NCBI GenBank assembly: GCA_963850345.1 | Contig: CAWKKW010000006.1 | Location: forward strand, 62,001 to 126,000 | From: CAWKKW01 sp963850345 | GTDB lineage: Bacteria > Acidobacteriota > Terriglobia > Terriglobales > Acidobacteriaceae | Reading direction: 5' to 3' | Length of the DNA: 64,000 nucleotides | Shown here: one piece after another, positions 18,310 through 25,719 of the stretch | Numbering within the stretch: position 1 is the first letter of the stretch | Layout of the letters: every line of letters starts with the position of its first letter | The notes under the pieces: model-generated | Databases searched by the model: none | Told to the model about the DNA's origin: nothing | The model's input: the letters and a program-made list of their open reading frames with translations, nothing else | Translations under genes and position numbers: made by a program

Positions 18310-19251
18310 TCAGATGCCAGTTGCATTAGCCTGTGCCGCTCTTTCAGACTGGTTCTGACGATCATCGATCATGGCGTAACACTCCTCGACGGTCCATGCG
18401 GGTGTAGCGCCTCGCCGGCTTGCGATCATTGCTCCCAGAGCATTCGCGAAAGATGCAATCCGTTGCGGCAACCAGCGGCGATCAAGTCCGTACAACAGGC
18501 CGGCGGCGAAAGCATCCCCGGCCCCGACTGTGTCGACGACATCTACGGAGTAACCTCCGAACGTTTGAAAAACGTTCTCCGAGTAGAGGGCGCACCCGGC
18601 GCTGCCCATTGTCACGCAGATCTGTTGAGCTCCAAATGCTTCTGACCAACGCTGGCAGAATTGTTCCAATGTATACGGGAGACTTCCAAATTTCATGGCG
18701 AAGATTCGTTCCGCTTCCTCATCATTCAGCTTGATCACTGTAGCCAATTGGGAGAGCCGCTCAATCAATGGGAGGCTCCAGTGGCCATCTCTCAAGTTCA
18801 TGTCATAGAAACACTTCACGGGGTCCAACTGCTCCACGAGAGTATGGAGCAGCTCCTCGTTGGAGGCATGAGCATTTGCAAGCGTTCCAAAGTAGATCCA
18901 ATCCGGCAGCGCTGCTTGACATCGCTGAATTAAGCCGGAATTGACATCCAACACATCGAATGCCGCTGGCCGATCGATCCGAAAAGTGGCGCTCCCTGAG
19001 TCGTCAAGACTGACAAGTGCGGTACCCGTGGGAGCGTCTGGAACGATCTGAACGAAATCGGTCTTCAGCCCAAGTGAAGTCATCTGTTGAAGTGCTTTCC
19101 GGCCTAATCCGTCATCCCCAACTGCGGTCAGAAGTGCAACGAAATTTCCCAACTTCTGAGATGTCACCGAGAAGTTAAGAGGAGCGCCGCCCAGGAACTC
19201 CCCGCCTTCAACTATGTCCCACAATATTTCCCCAGTACTCAGGATCCGCAT
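18310..19251 (-). CDS. fructokinase, PfkB family
   Basis: A sugar kinase of about 313 residues that phosphorylates fructose or a close relative with ATP in the cytosol. I chose ATG 19251 (MRILSTGEILWD) because GGGAG sits seven bases upstream; an upstream GTG at 19269 adds six residues. PfkB features are EFLGGAPLNFSV near the N-terminus, AVGDDGLGRKAL, and the C-terminal signature DTVGAGDAFAAGLL with the catalytic-base Asp. The sugar-binding GGAPLN form fits fructokinases. It precedes the GH32 gene in the same operon and is divergent from the GntR/LacI regulator, with a shared 137-base control region. Confidence 0.88.
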   Translation of the reverse strand: MRILSTGEILWDIVEGGEFLGGAPLNFSVTSQKLGNFVALLTAVGDDGLGRKALQQMTSLGLKTDFVQIVPDAPTGTALVSLDDSGSATFRIDRPAAFDVLDVNSGLIQRCQAALPDWIYFGTLANAHASNEELLHTLVEQLDPVKCFYDMNLRDGHWSLPLIERLSQLATVIKLNDEEAERIFAMKFGSLPYTLEQFCQRWSEAFGAQQICVTMGSAGCALYSENVFQTFGGYSVDVVDTVGAGDAFAAGLLYGLDRRWLPQRIASFANALGAMIASRRGATPAWTVEECYAMIDDRQNQSERAAQANATGI

Positions 19252-19293
19252 CGAGAGCTCCCTTCGCACGCGTGAACGAGCATATACAAGGTG

Positions 19294-19331
19294 TAGACAG
19301 AGGTATAGTCTTCTTGTGCGTGATCTGTCTA
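19294..19331. promoter_or_regulatory. inverted TAGACAGA repeats in divergent promoter region
   Basis: TAGACAGA (19294-19301) and its reverse complement TCTGTCTA (19324-19331) flank a 22-base spacer between the divergent fructokinase and regulator genes. The arms resemble GntR-type half-sites (TGTmTAkACA). They are plausible autoregulation or operon-control sites. Confidence 0.4.
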
Positions 19332-19388
19332 GCCTGTTATTCGTACCAAGCAGAGAAGTCCGAGTCCTAGGGAAGGAGATGTCCTACA

Positions 19389-20546
19389 ATGATCTCCAAG
19401 ACTATGAAAACTGCGGCGAACGCCCTCCGCGAGGGTACAGTTACCGACGGGGGCCGTAACACTCCGAAATTCAAGATCATTCTTGATGCCTTGCGTGAAA
19501 GTGTTATCAGTGGCGAATATCGCGAGGGAGCCAAGCTCCCCAGCGAGGCCGAACTGGTGCGACGCTTCGGAGTAGCTCGAATGACCATAGTCAAGGCATT
19601 CAGAGAACTGGAGCAGTTGGGACTTGTGGTACGTCGGCCTGGTTCCGGCACATTTGTGGCTCCGACCGGCCAAGAGAACAGGTTGTTTGGATTGTTGATC
19701 CCGGAACTCGGTCAAACGGAGATATTTGAGCCCATCTGCCAGGGAATGACCCAGTATCGATCGGTGAGCAAGATGTCACTCTTGTGGGGTAATTCCTTCA
19801 TCAAGAGCGACCAGAACGAGATTGTTGCTCGCGAATTGTGCGAAGAGTTCATCCGACAGCGGGTCTCAGGAGTTTTCTTCGCCCCGCTGGAGTTGGTTCC
19901 TACCAAAGACGAAGTGAACAGGATGGTGGTGGCTTCTCTCGATAAGGCGCGAATTCCGGTGGTCCTGCTTGACCGTTGCATCAACGGATATCCGGCCCGA
20001 GCTGAGTATGACCTCGTCGGCATTGACAATCGGCGGGCCGCCTTTGGAGCGACGATGCACCTTGTTAGCCTTGGCGCCAAGCGCATTGCATTCCTTGGAA
20101 AGCAGTTATCTGCATCGACAGTTGATGCGCGTATAGCCGGGTATCGGGAAGCATTGTTTGACTCCGACCTGCACCGGTGCGAGAACCTGGTGACCCGTGG
20201 AGATCCGGCCGATGAGTCATTGCTACGCTCGGTGCTCAAGAAACATCGCCCCGATGCATTCTTGTGCGCCAATGACCATACTGCGGCAACCCTGATGAAG
20301 ACTCTCATCGCCTTAGGGATTCAGATCCCCAAACAGGTCCGCATTGTAGGCATCGATGATGTTAAGTACGCCAGTCTTTTACCCATCCCCCTCACCACTC
20401 AGCGTCAGCCCTGCCAGGACATTGGAAAAGTCGCAATGGCAACGATGTTCGAGCGTCTGATCAATCCGGATTTGCCGATCCGAGAGATCTCTCTGAACTG
20501 TCGTCTGGTGATACGCGACTCGTGCGGCAGTCGAGAGAAGAATTGA
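19389..20546 (+). CDS. GntR/LacI hybrid transcriptional regulator (AraR-like)
   Basis: A 385-residue repressor-type protein. A GntR winged helix occupies about residues 28-95 (SGEYREGAKLPSEAELVRRF, VARMTIVKAFRELEQLG, RRPGSGTFVAP). A LacI-like periplasmic-binding fold follows (LFGLLIPEL..., VVLLDRCINGYP, DAFLCANDHTAATLMKTL, IVGIDDVKYASLLPIPLTT), ending QPCQDIGK..A. The same combination occurs in AraR of Bacillus. A sugar from the fructan pathway, or its phosphate, is the likely inducer. Start: ATG behind AAGGAG. It sits between the kinase/GH32 operon and the receptor/hydrolase genes, both plausible targets. Candidate sites are the TAGACAGA repeats upstream and the TGACTAGT pair at 20653 and 20699. 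Confidence 0.9.
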   Translation: MISKTMKTAANALREGTVTDGGRNTPKFKIILDALRESVISGEYREGAKLPSEAELVRRFGVARMTIVKAFRELEQLGLVVRRPGSGTFVAPTGQENRLFGLLIPELGQTEIFEPICQGMTQYRSVSKMSLLWGNSFIKSDQNEIVARELCEEFIRQRVSGVFFAPLELVPTKDEVNRMVVASLDKARIPVVLLDRCINGYPARAEYDLVGIDNRRAAFGATMHLVSLGAKRIAFLGKQLSASTVDARIAGYREALFDSDLHRCENLVTRGDPADESLLRSVLKKHRPDAFLCANDHTAATLMKTLIALGIQIPKQVRIVGIDDVKYASLLPIPLTTQRQPCQDIGKVAMATMFERLINPDLPIREISLNCRLVIRDSCGSREKN

Positions 20547-20652
20547 AAGCAATTCACCTCTGAGCCAATAGGAACCAATCCACCCCAATCAGAGTGCTTA
20601 CGCGTGATCCTGCGAGAACATTAGAGCAACTGAATCTTGCTGCCTCGACAAA

Positions 20653-20662
20653 TGACTAGTCA
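20653..20662. promoter_or_regulatory. operator candidate, TGACTAGTCA
   Basis: A perfect 10-bp palindrome 46 bases centre-to-centre upstream of a second near-identical site (TGACTAGTTA, 20699). Two copies bracketing a promoter suggest cooperative or looping binding by the adjacent GntR/LacI-type regulator. Confidence 0.5.
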
Positions 20663-20691
20663 GCTTTTATTATGCTGTATATTATTTTACG

Positions 20692-20721
20692 TTGACAGTG
20701 ACTAGTTAGGACGCCTACAAA
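20692..20721 (+). promoter_or_regulatory. promoter of the truncated receptor gene with internal operator
   Basis: TTGACA (20692-20697) and TACAAA (20716-20721), spaced 18 bases, look like -35 and -10 elements. The operator copy TGACTAGTTA (20699-20708) lies between them, where a bound repressor would block RNA polymerase. The receptor ATG follows at 20747 behind AGGAGG. Confidence 0.5.
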
Positions 20722-20746
20722 CAAGCGGTCCACTTCAGGAGGCAAC

Positions 20747-21017
20747 ATGGATCGCAATGAACCAAAATACAGAGTTGCTCGTGCTTGGAATCTCTGGGGC
20801 GTAGTCCACTTCCTCGCACTGCTCTCTCTCGTCCTAGCTTCTCCTCATCGGGTAGCAGCTCAAGCAACTTCCGGTTCAATTTCTGGATTTGTAACCGACA
20901 ACACAGGAGCGGCCGTTCCGCACGCACAAGTAAGCGTGAAGGACGAAGGGACAGGCGTTCTGAATCAGACAGGCACAGATGATGCGGGTTTCTATAACGT
21001 CACACACATCATTGCCG
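20747..21017 (+). pseudogene. N-terminal fragment of an Oar-type TonB receptor
   Basis: The first ~90 codons of an Oar receptor: ribosome site CAGGAGG, signal peptide (HFLALLSLVLASPHRVAAQA), then the start of the carboxypeptidase-regulatory domain (GSISGFVTDNTGAAVPHAQV, GFYNVTHIIA). At 21018 the IS element begins and the frame runs into it, stopping at 21079. The remaining ~1000 residues, including plug and barrel, are not found beyond the IS; instead a GH32 C-terminus appears. The receptor for this fructan locus has therefore been lost, at least here. Its promoter and operators look intact. Confidence 0.85.
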
Positions 21018-21063
21018 TGACCTGCCCCCTTCGATTAGTCCAGAGAAATGAGAGTATCCGGTT

Positions 21064-21990
21064 TCAGTTTAGCTGCTGAGTTATCTCGCAGCCGTAGTCG
21101 GGGCTGTGCGGATGTGGAAAGCGCTGTTTGCTTTCCACATCTGCACAGCCCATTGCGTCTCTAAACTCCTGCGGCGTCCTGTAGCTCAGCGAGCTATGTG
21201 GACGCACTTGGTTGTAATCGATCCTCCAAGATTCGATCGTCTCTCTTGCATCGTCCAGGGTCAGGAACCAGTGTTCGTTCAGGCATTCCTCGCGGAACTT
21301 GCCGTGGAACGATTCGATATAGCCGTTCTCCATCGGCCTGCCGGGAGTGATAAAGTGCAGCTTCACCTTGTGCTCGTATGCCCACTGATCCATCGCCTTG
21401 GAAGTGAACTCCGTGCCATGGTCGATGACGATCTGCTCCGGCAACCCGCGCTCGATCCGCAGCTTCTCCAGCACCCGGATCACTCGCAGCGACGGCAGAG
21501 AGGTATCGACTTCGATGGCCAGCATCTCTCGTGTGTATGCGTCCTCGATCGAGAGCGTGCGCAGCTTCCGGCCCGTCGCCAGAGCGTCGTGCAGAAAGTC
21601 CATCGTCCAGGTCTCGTCCTGCCTGACCGGTGCGGCGAGCGGCACACGCGCCTGAGCGCCGATCCGATGGCGCCGCCTTTTCCTGCGTACGATCAGCTTC
21701 TCCTCCACATAGATCCGGTGTACCCGCTTGAGGTTCACCGCCCATCCCTCGCGTTGCAATAGCACGTGCAATCGCCGGTAACCCCAACGCCGCCGCTCCT
21801 CGGCCAACTCTCGCAGCCGGATGCGCAACCGCTCGTTGGCCTCCGCGTGCCTGCTCGCTCGCGGCTGGTAGCGCAACATCGCACGCAGCACTTGCATCTG
21901 CCCGCAGGCATGTCGTTCCGAACACTCTGTCGCGGTTCGAAACACTGCTACTGCCTCCCGCCTTGCCTGTGGGCCTACCACTTTTTTGAT
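21064..21990 (-). CDS. IS3-family transposase OrfB (DDE integrase)
   Basis: The catalytic half of the transposase, about 308 residues. HTH_21-like helices (RRWGYRRLHVLLQREG) precede the rve integrase core with the DDE residues: Asp in ETWTMDFLHDAL, Asp in VIDHGTEFTS and Glu in NGYIESFHGKFREECLNE. It ends HSSLSYRTPQEF... as usual. It has no start codon of its own at the expected place; the frame is open upstream as a shadow of OrfA, and expression is expected by -1 frameshifting. The frame is unbroken, so the element may be active. Confidence 0.9.
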   Translation of the reverse strand: MKKVVGPQARREAVAVFRTATECSERHACGQMQVLRAMLRYQPRASRHAEANERLRIRLRELAEERRRWGYRRLHVLLQREGWAVNLKRVHRIYVEEKLIVRRKRRRHRIGAQARVPLAAPVRQDETWTMDFLHDALATGRKLRTLSIEDAYTREMLAIEVDTSLPSLRVIRVLEKLRIERGLPEQIVIDHGTEFTSKAMDQWAYEHKVKLHFITPGRPMENGYIESFHGKFREECLNEHWFLTLDDARETIESWRIDYNQVRPHSSLSYRTPQEFRDAMGCADVESKQRFPHPHSPDYGCEITQQLN

Positions 21991-22241
21991 AACACCGCCT
22001 TGAAGCCGACGATGTCCAGTGCCTGTTCGGCGACTAACTGCTTGAGCTTGCGGTTCTCGTCCTCCAGCTGCCGCAGCCGCTGCGCATCGCTTACTTCCAG
22101 GCCACCGTACTTCGCCTTCCAGCGGTACAGCGTCTGTTGGCTGATGCCGTGCTTCCGGCACAGCTCCGGTGTCGAGAGCCCCGCCTCGGACTCCTTCAAT
22201 ATCCCCACGATCTGCTCTTCGGTATACCGGCTCTTCTTCAT
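21975..22241 (-). CDS. IS3-family transposase OrfA
   Basis: An 88-residue DNA-binding protein from ATG 22241 (MKKSRYTEEQIVGILKE), with GGAG about eight bases upstream; an in-frame ATG at 22256 is also open. The helix-turn-helix (STPELCRKHGISQQTLYRWK) and the leucine-zipper-like segment (LRQLEDENRKLKQLVAEQAL) are clear. It ends VLSKKW at a TAG overlapping the OrfB frame. It regulates transposition and forms the N-terminus of the OrfAB fusion. Confidence 0.9.
   Translation of the reverse strand: MKKSRYTEEQIVGILKESEAGLSTPELCRKHGISQQTLYRWKAKYGGLEVSDAQRLRQLEDENRKLKQLVAEQALDIVGFKAVLSKKW
21981..21987 (-). other. A6G slippery site for -1 frameshift
   Basis: On the coding (minus) strand AAAAAAG lies just before the OrfA stop (TCA AAA AAG TGG TAG). 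A -1 slip yields ATC AAA AAA GTG GTA in the OrfB frame, producing the OrfAB transposase as known for IS3 elements. Confidence 0.75.
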
Positions 22242-22324
22242 CCAAGCTCTCCTCATGGCCAGGGTTGGCCTTCATTATCGGAGAACTCTCACTATCCGTG
22301 GACTACTTGGAAGGATGCAGGTCA

Positions 22325-22477
22325 AGGGCCCTATCAGTAAGCCTCTTTATCGATGCTGGGTCAGCTGAGGTTTTCGTCGAAAATGGGTTTGGCTTGTCAG
22401 AACTCATTACGACTCCGACCGACGCGACGGACCTCAGTCTCACCACATCCGGCGGCAATGCAGGCATCTCGAACTAG
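22325..22477 (+). pseudogene. C-terminal fragment of a GH32 gene
   Basis: Immediately right of the IS the frame encodes VSLFIDAGSAEVFVENGFG and then LITTPTDATDLSLTTSGGNA, ending ISN at TAG 22475-22477. It aligns with the beta-sandwich end of the intact GH32 proteins here (compare VNIFLDVGSIEVFLNNG at the end of the 29303 protein). About 450 N-terminal residues, with all catalytic motifs, are missing. It marks the right edge of a deletion whose left edge is the receptor fragment. Confidence 0.8.
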
Positions 22478-22730
22478 TCGTCAGGTATTGAACAACCTTC
22501 AAAGCCCTCCTTGGGAGTTCACGAAATCTGAACTGTGTAGCGCTGGTACAGACTCATTCGAATCATCCGAGATCAGAGACGCTGATCAAACGAAGGATCT
22601 CAATCCTTCCATTGCACTTGATGACGGTGGGACAATAATCCGCATGAATCAAGAGCGGTGCACAGTGCGGTGGGTAGTCCATGGGCTTTTGGTATCGATC
22701 TGCGAACTGCGAACAAAGATTACTGAAGGT

Positions 22731-23906
22731 ATGGCATTGAACAAGGTTCGCGAAGCCGGATTTGCAATTTCATGTTTGTTGGTCACGACGTTGGTTGGCG
22801 TGGCACAAACCACCAGCCAGCAGCAGATTCAGGTTCATTACCAACGGGCAGAGATTGCCATGAAGGCGAATCACCTCCAAGAAGCGTCGAACGAGTTTCG
22901 CGAAATTCTGAGGATCGATCCGAGAAACGCCGAAGCGTGTGCGAACCTCGGTCAGATTGCCTACAGTCAGCAAGGCTATTCAGAGGCCGCTAAGTGGTTT
23001 GCTGAGTCTCTCAAACTCAAACCCCAATTGTGGGATGCAAAAGCATTGCTGGGACTGAGCGATATGATGCTGGGTCGCACCATGGATGGTGAACCGCTGC
23101 TGATTGAGGCTTTCCCACATGTCAGCAATCAAAGCTTGAAGGTGCAAGTGGGCGTCTCGCTGGTGCGATTCCATATGTCCACGCATTCGCTAAAGCAAGT
23201 GGCGGGTATCGTCGATGAACTTGATCAGTCTGCTGAAGCCGATCCGGAGGTTCTGTACGTGACCTACCGGGCATATTCGGCCCTTGCGGCAGAATCGTTA
23301 GACTCCCTTTATAAAAGATGGCCTGCATCCGCTCGTGTACGTCAGATCTTCGCGCAGGCGGCCGTGACGCAGGATGACTTCCCCGGTGCGATCAAACAGT
23401 ACAGACTGGCAATCGAGGCCGACCCAAATCTTCCGGGAATTCACTACAAGTTGGGCCGCACCATCCTCACGAACTCCCAAGACAACGCCGCGCTGAGTTC
23501 GGCAGAACAGGAGTTTAAGACGGAATTGACTTCGAATCCGTGGGATGCCGATTCAGAATATGAACTTGGAGAAACCTATCGGCTGGAATCGAAGTTGGAA
23601 CCTGCAAAGGAACATTATAGGCGTTCTATCCAAATCGACCCGAACCTTGGTGTAGCACAAACCGCGCTTGGCGATCTGCTTTTTTCCGAAGGCAAGCCGC
23701 AAGAAGCTCTTCCGCATCTCGAGGCTGGAGTGCGCCTGGGTGCTGATGATGAGACTGCTTACTACAAGCTCTCCCGAGCCTATGAAGCGATGGGACGGCG
23801 AGAGGAGGCGAAACGCGAGATGGATCTTTTTCTCAAGCTTCGGAAAGAGCACGCATCGCCGCATCGTGCAACCTCGCCTGATGGCGGTGCAAGTCCTATC
23901 AAATAG
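22731..23906 (+). CDS. TPR-repeat secreted protein
   Basis: A 391-residue protein. I place the start at ATG 22731 because a signal peptide follows at once (GFAISCLLVTTLVGVAQT); the frame is open back to 22353 but that part overlaps the GH32 remnant in another frame. Tetratricopeptide units are clear: EASNEFREILRIDPRNAEAC, EAAKWFAESLKLKPQLWDAK, GAIKQYRLAIEADPNLPGI, PAKEHYRRSIQIDPNLGVA, EALPHLEAGVRLGADDETAY. It probably resides in the periplasm. A TPR protein also ends the GH36 locus, so the family seems to accompany receptor and hydrolase genes. No specific partner can be named. Confidence 0.82.
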   Translation: MALNKVREAGFAISCLLVTTLVGVAQTTSQQQIQVHYQRAEIAMKANHLQEASNEFREILRIDPRNAEACANLGQIAYSQQGYSEAAKWFAESLKLKPQLWDAKALLGLSDMMLGRTMDGEPLLIEAFPHVSNQSLKVQVGVSLVRFHMSTHSLKQVAGIVDELDQSAEADPEVLYVTYRAYSALAAESLDSLYKRWPASARVRQIFAQAAVTQDDFPGAIKQYRLAIEADPNLPGIHYKLGRTILTNSQDNAALSSAEQEFKTELTSNPWDADSEYELGETYRLESKLEPAKEHYRRSIQIDPNLGVAQTALGDLLFSEGKPQEALPHLEAGVRLGADDETAYYKLSRAYEAMGRREEAKREMDLFLKLRKEHASPHRATSPDGGASPIK

Positions 23907-24073
23907 GCAGGTCGGTGAGGCACTAGATCAACTCGAGGGAACAAGATCCATGAAGTTGAATAACCGGCAAGTAGCCGTTAGCCGCAATGATAAGCGGCAA
24001 CAATAGTAAGCCAACCGGCGACGAACGTTGCCACCCCGATCAGTGTTCCCAATTTGTTTGAACTGGAGAAGAT

Positions 24074-25615
24074 GTGAACCGACGACAGTTCGTTTTTGCC
24101 TCGGCATGTTCCGCTCTATTCAAGAGAACTGCATTTGCTACCGACTCAGTTGCGCTGAATTCGGCTCTTGAAAGTCCGCCACTCCAACAGGAACTAGCCA
24201 ACGATCCCTTGCGCCCCCAATATCATCTCCTACCGCGGGCCGGTTTTGTCGGAGATCCGTGTGCGCCTCGATTTTTCGGTGGAAAGTATCATGTCTTCTT
24301 TCACGGCAGCTTTGGGGGCCGGGGTTGGCAGCATGCCGTCAGCTCGGACCTCGTCCACTGGGACCACATGCCGATTGCACTAGTCCCCACCGAGAACGGC
24401 TATGACTCTTACGGAACGTTTACCGGCGGAGTCATGCCGGGCGGAGAAGGTGCGAGCATTGTATACACTGGCGTCACTAAGGTTTCGCGTGATCAGGAAA
24501 CCATCCGCGCCGAGGGTCTTAAAGAGACCCAGTGCATAGCGACATCGAAGGACCCCGATCTTCGCGAGTTCAAAAAGCTGCCTGCGCCCGTAGTCATGGG
24601 ACCTCCGCCGGGACTGCAGATAACAGGGTTCCGTGACCCGTTCGGATGGAAGTCCGGAAATAACTGGTACATGGGCGTGGGATCAGGCTTTCCTCAAGTC
24701 GGTGGCGCCGTCCTTCTTTACAGATCGAAAGATATGCTTCATTGGGAATACGTCCATCCGCTAGCACAGGGTGTATGGAATGGACAGTCGTTCTCTAACC
24801 CCGTTCCCAGTGGCGAAATGTGGGAGTGTCCGGATTTTTTCGCGCTCGGAGATAGACATGTTTTGATTTACTCCACTGAGCATGCCACTTTCTGGGAGGT
24901 GGGAACTTTTGACGAGTCGGAGCTGCGGTTTCACTCGGATTCCAAGGGCATTCTCGATCACGGCGCGTACTACGCTCCCAGAAGCATGGCCGACGGAAAT
25001 GGGCGCCGTATATTGTGGGGCTGGCTGCAAGAGACCCGGGCTCGTTCCGAGGCAACCCAGGCAGGTTGGTCTGGCTGCATCTCGCTGCCGCGCGTGCTGA
25101 CACTCAGTGACGATCACCAGTTGCAGATTGAGGTCGCACCGGAACTGGAGATGCTCCGGCAGAATAAGGTATCGAATGATCGTCCGCTGATTATGGGCAG
25201 CGATTCAGCGATCAGCCTCGGCAAGATCCGCGAGAGGTCCGGCGAATTCATATGTAAATTCCGGGCTTCTGCTAACCCTTGCAGCTTGGAACTACAAGTT
25301 CAGGGACCATCGGGGAACCAATCTCTGCTTAAGATTGCATTTTCATATGCGAACGGCAAGCCGATGGCGGCGATCGGTGATCGCTTGCTGCCGCTCAGCC
25401 CTACCTCCGATCATGTCGCGACAGTTCGTATCTGGCTCGACGGTTCTGTGATCGAAACCTTTGTCGACAAGCGGCAGGCCATGACCACCCGATGCTACGA
25501 ACCGGGAGACAAGGCTGCGCAAGTGGAGATGATCTGGAGCGGTTCTCGCGATCAACTTCAGGACTATGCCGTCTATCAGCTGCGGCCCATATCCTCCGAT
25601 CGTCTGACAAGTTGA
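24074..25615 (+). CDS. GH32-family protein, exported, divergent nucleophile motif
   Basis: A 513-residue GH32 enzyme starting at GTG 24074 behind GGAGAAG. The N-terminus MNRRQFVFASACSALF suggests Tat-type or Sec export. The nucleophile motif, usually NDPNG, is VGDPCAP here, keeping Asp61. RDP is FRDPFG with Asp188, and the acid/base motif is WECPDF with Glu251. The C-terminal sandwich shows WLDGSVIETFVDKRQAMTTR. All three carboxylates remain, so it is probably active. The unusual first motif suggests a specificity other than plain levan or sucrose. It is followed by the MFS porter and GH172, so difructose or fructosyl-oligosaccharide substrates are plausible. Confidence 0.88.
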   Translation: MNRRQFVFASACSALFKRTAFATDSVALNSALESPPLQQELANDPLRPQYHLLPRAGFVGDPCAPRFFGGKYHVFFHGSFGGRGWQHAVSSDLVHWDHMPIALVPTENGYDSYGTFTGGVMPGGEGASIVYTGVTKVSRDQETIRAEGLKETQCIATSKDPDLREFKKLPAPVVMGPPPGLQITGFRDPFGWKSGNNWYMGVGSGFPQVGGAVLLYRSKDMLHWEYVHPLAQGVWNGQSFSNPVPSGEMWECPDFFALGDRHVLIYSTEHATFWEVGTFDESELRFHSDSKGILDHGAYYAPRSMADGNGRRILWGWLQETRARSEATQAGWSGCISLPRVLTLSDDHQLQIEVAPELEMLRQNKVSNDRPLIMGSDSAISLGKIRERSGEFICKFRASANPCSLELQVQGPSGNQSLLKIAFSYANGKPMAAIGDRLLPLSPTSDHVATVRIWLDGSVIETFVDKRQAMTTRCYEPGDKAAQVEMIWSGSRDQLQDYAVYQLRPISSDRLTS

Positions 25616-25719
25616 CGAAGCAAACCGGAGGCCGTCCTTTGGTGCTCAACTCCTCGCGTGTGTGCTGAACAGTACCACTTCAAGCAAAGGCTCAAAGGGT
25701 CACTCCAGGAAGGTGCAGA

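Larger units (their letters stand above)
21018..22324. mobile_element. IS3-family insertion sequence (IS407-like group)
   Basis: A 1307-bp element bounded by imperfect inverted repeats starting TGACCTGC. The left end reads TGACCTGCCCCCTTCGATTA and the right end, inverted, TGACCTGCATCCTTCCAAGT; similarity continues for about 40 bases through TAGTCCA and TGAGAGT. Ends are TG...CA as in IS3 elements. It carries orfA and orfB on the minus strand with an A6G slippery site. The IS407 group normally makes 4-bp target duplications, but the flanks here (GCCG left, AGGG right) differ. Together with the mismatched flanking genes this points to a deletion or recombination next to the IS. Confidence 0.88.

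Noticed and set aside
22353..22730. N-terminal extension of the TPR protein
   Set aside because: It overlaps the GH32 remnant in another frame and precedes an internal start with a proper signal peptide.
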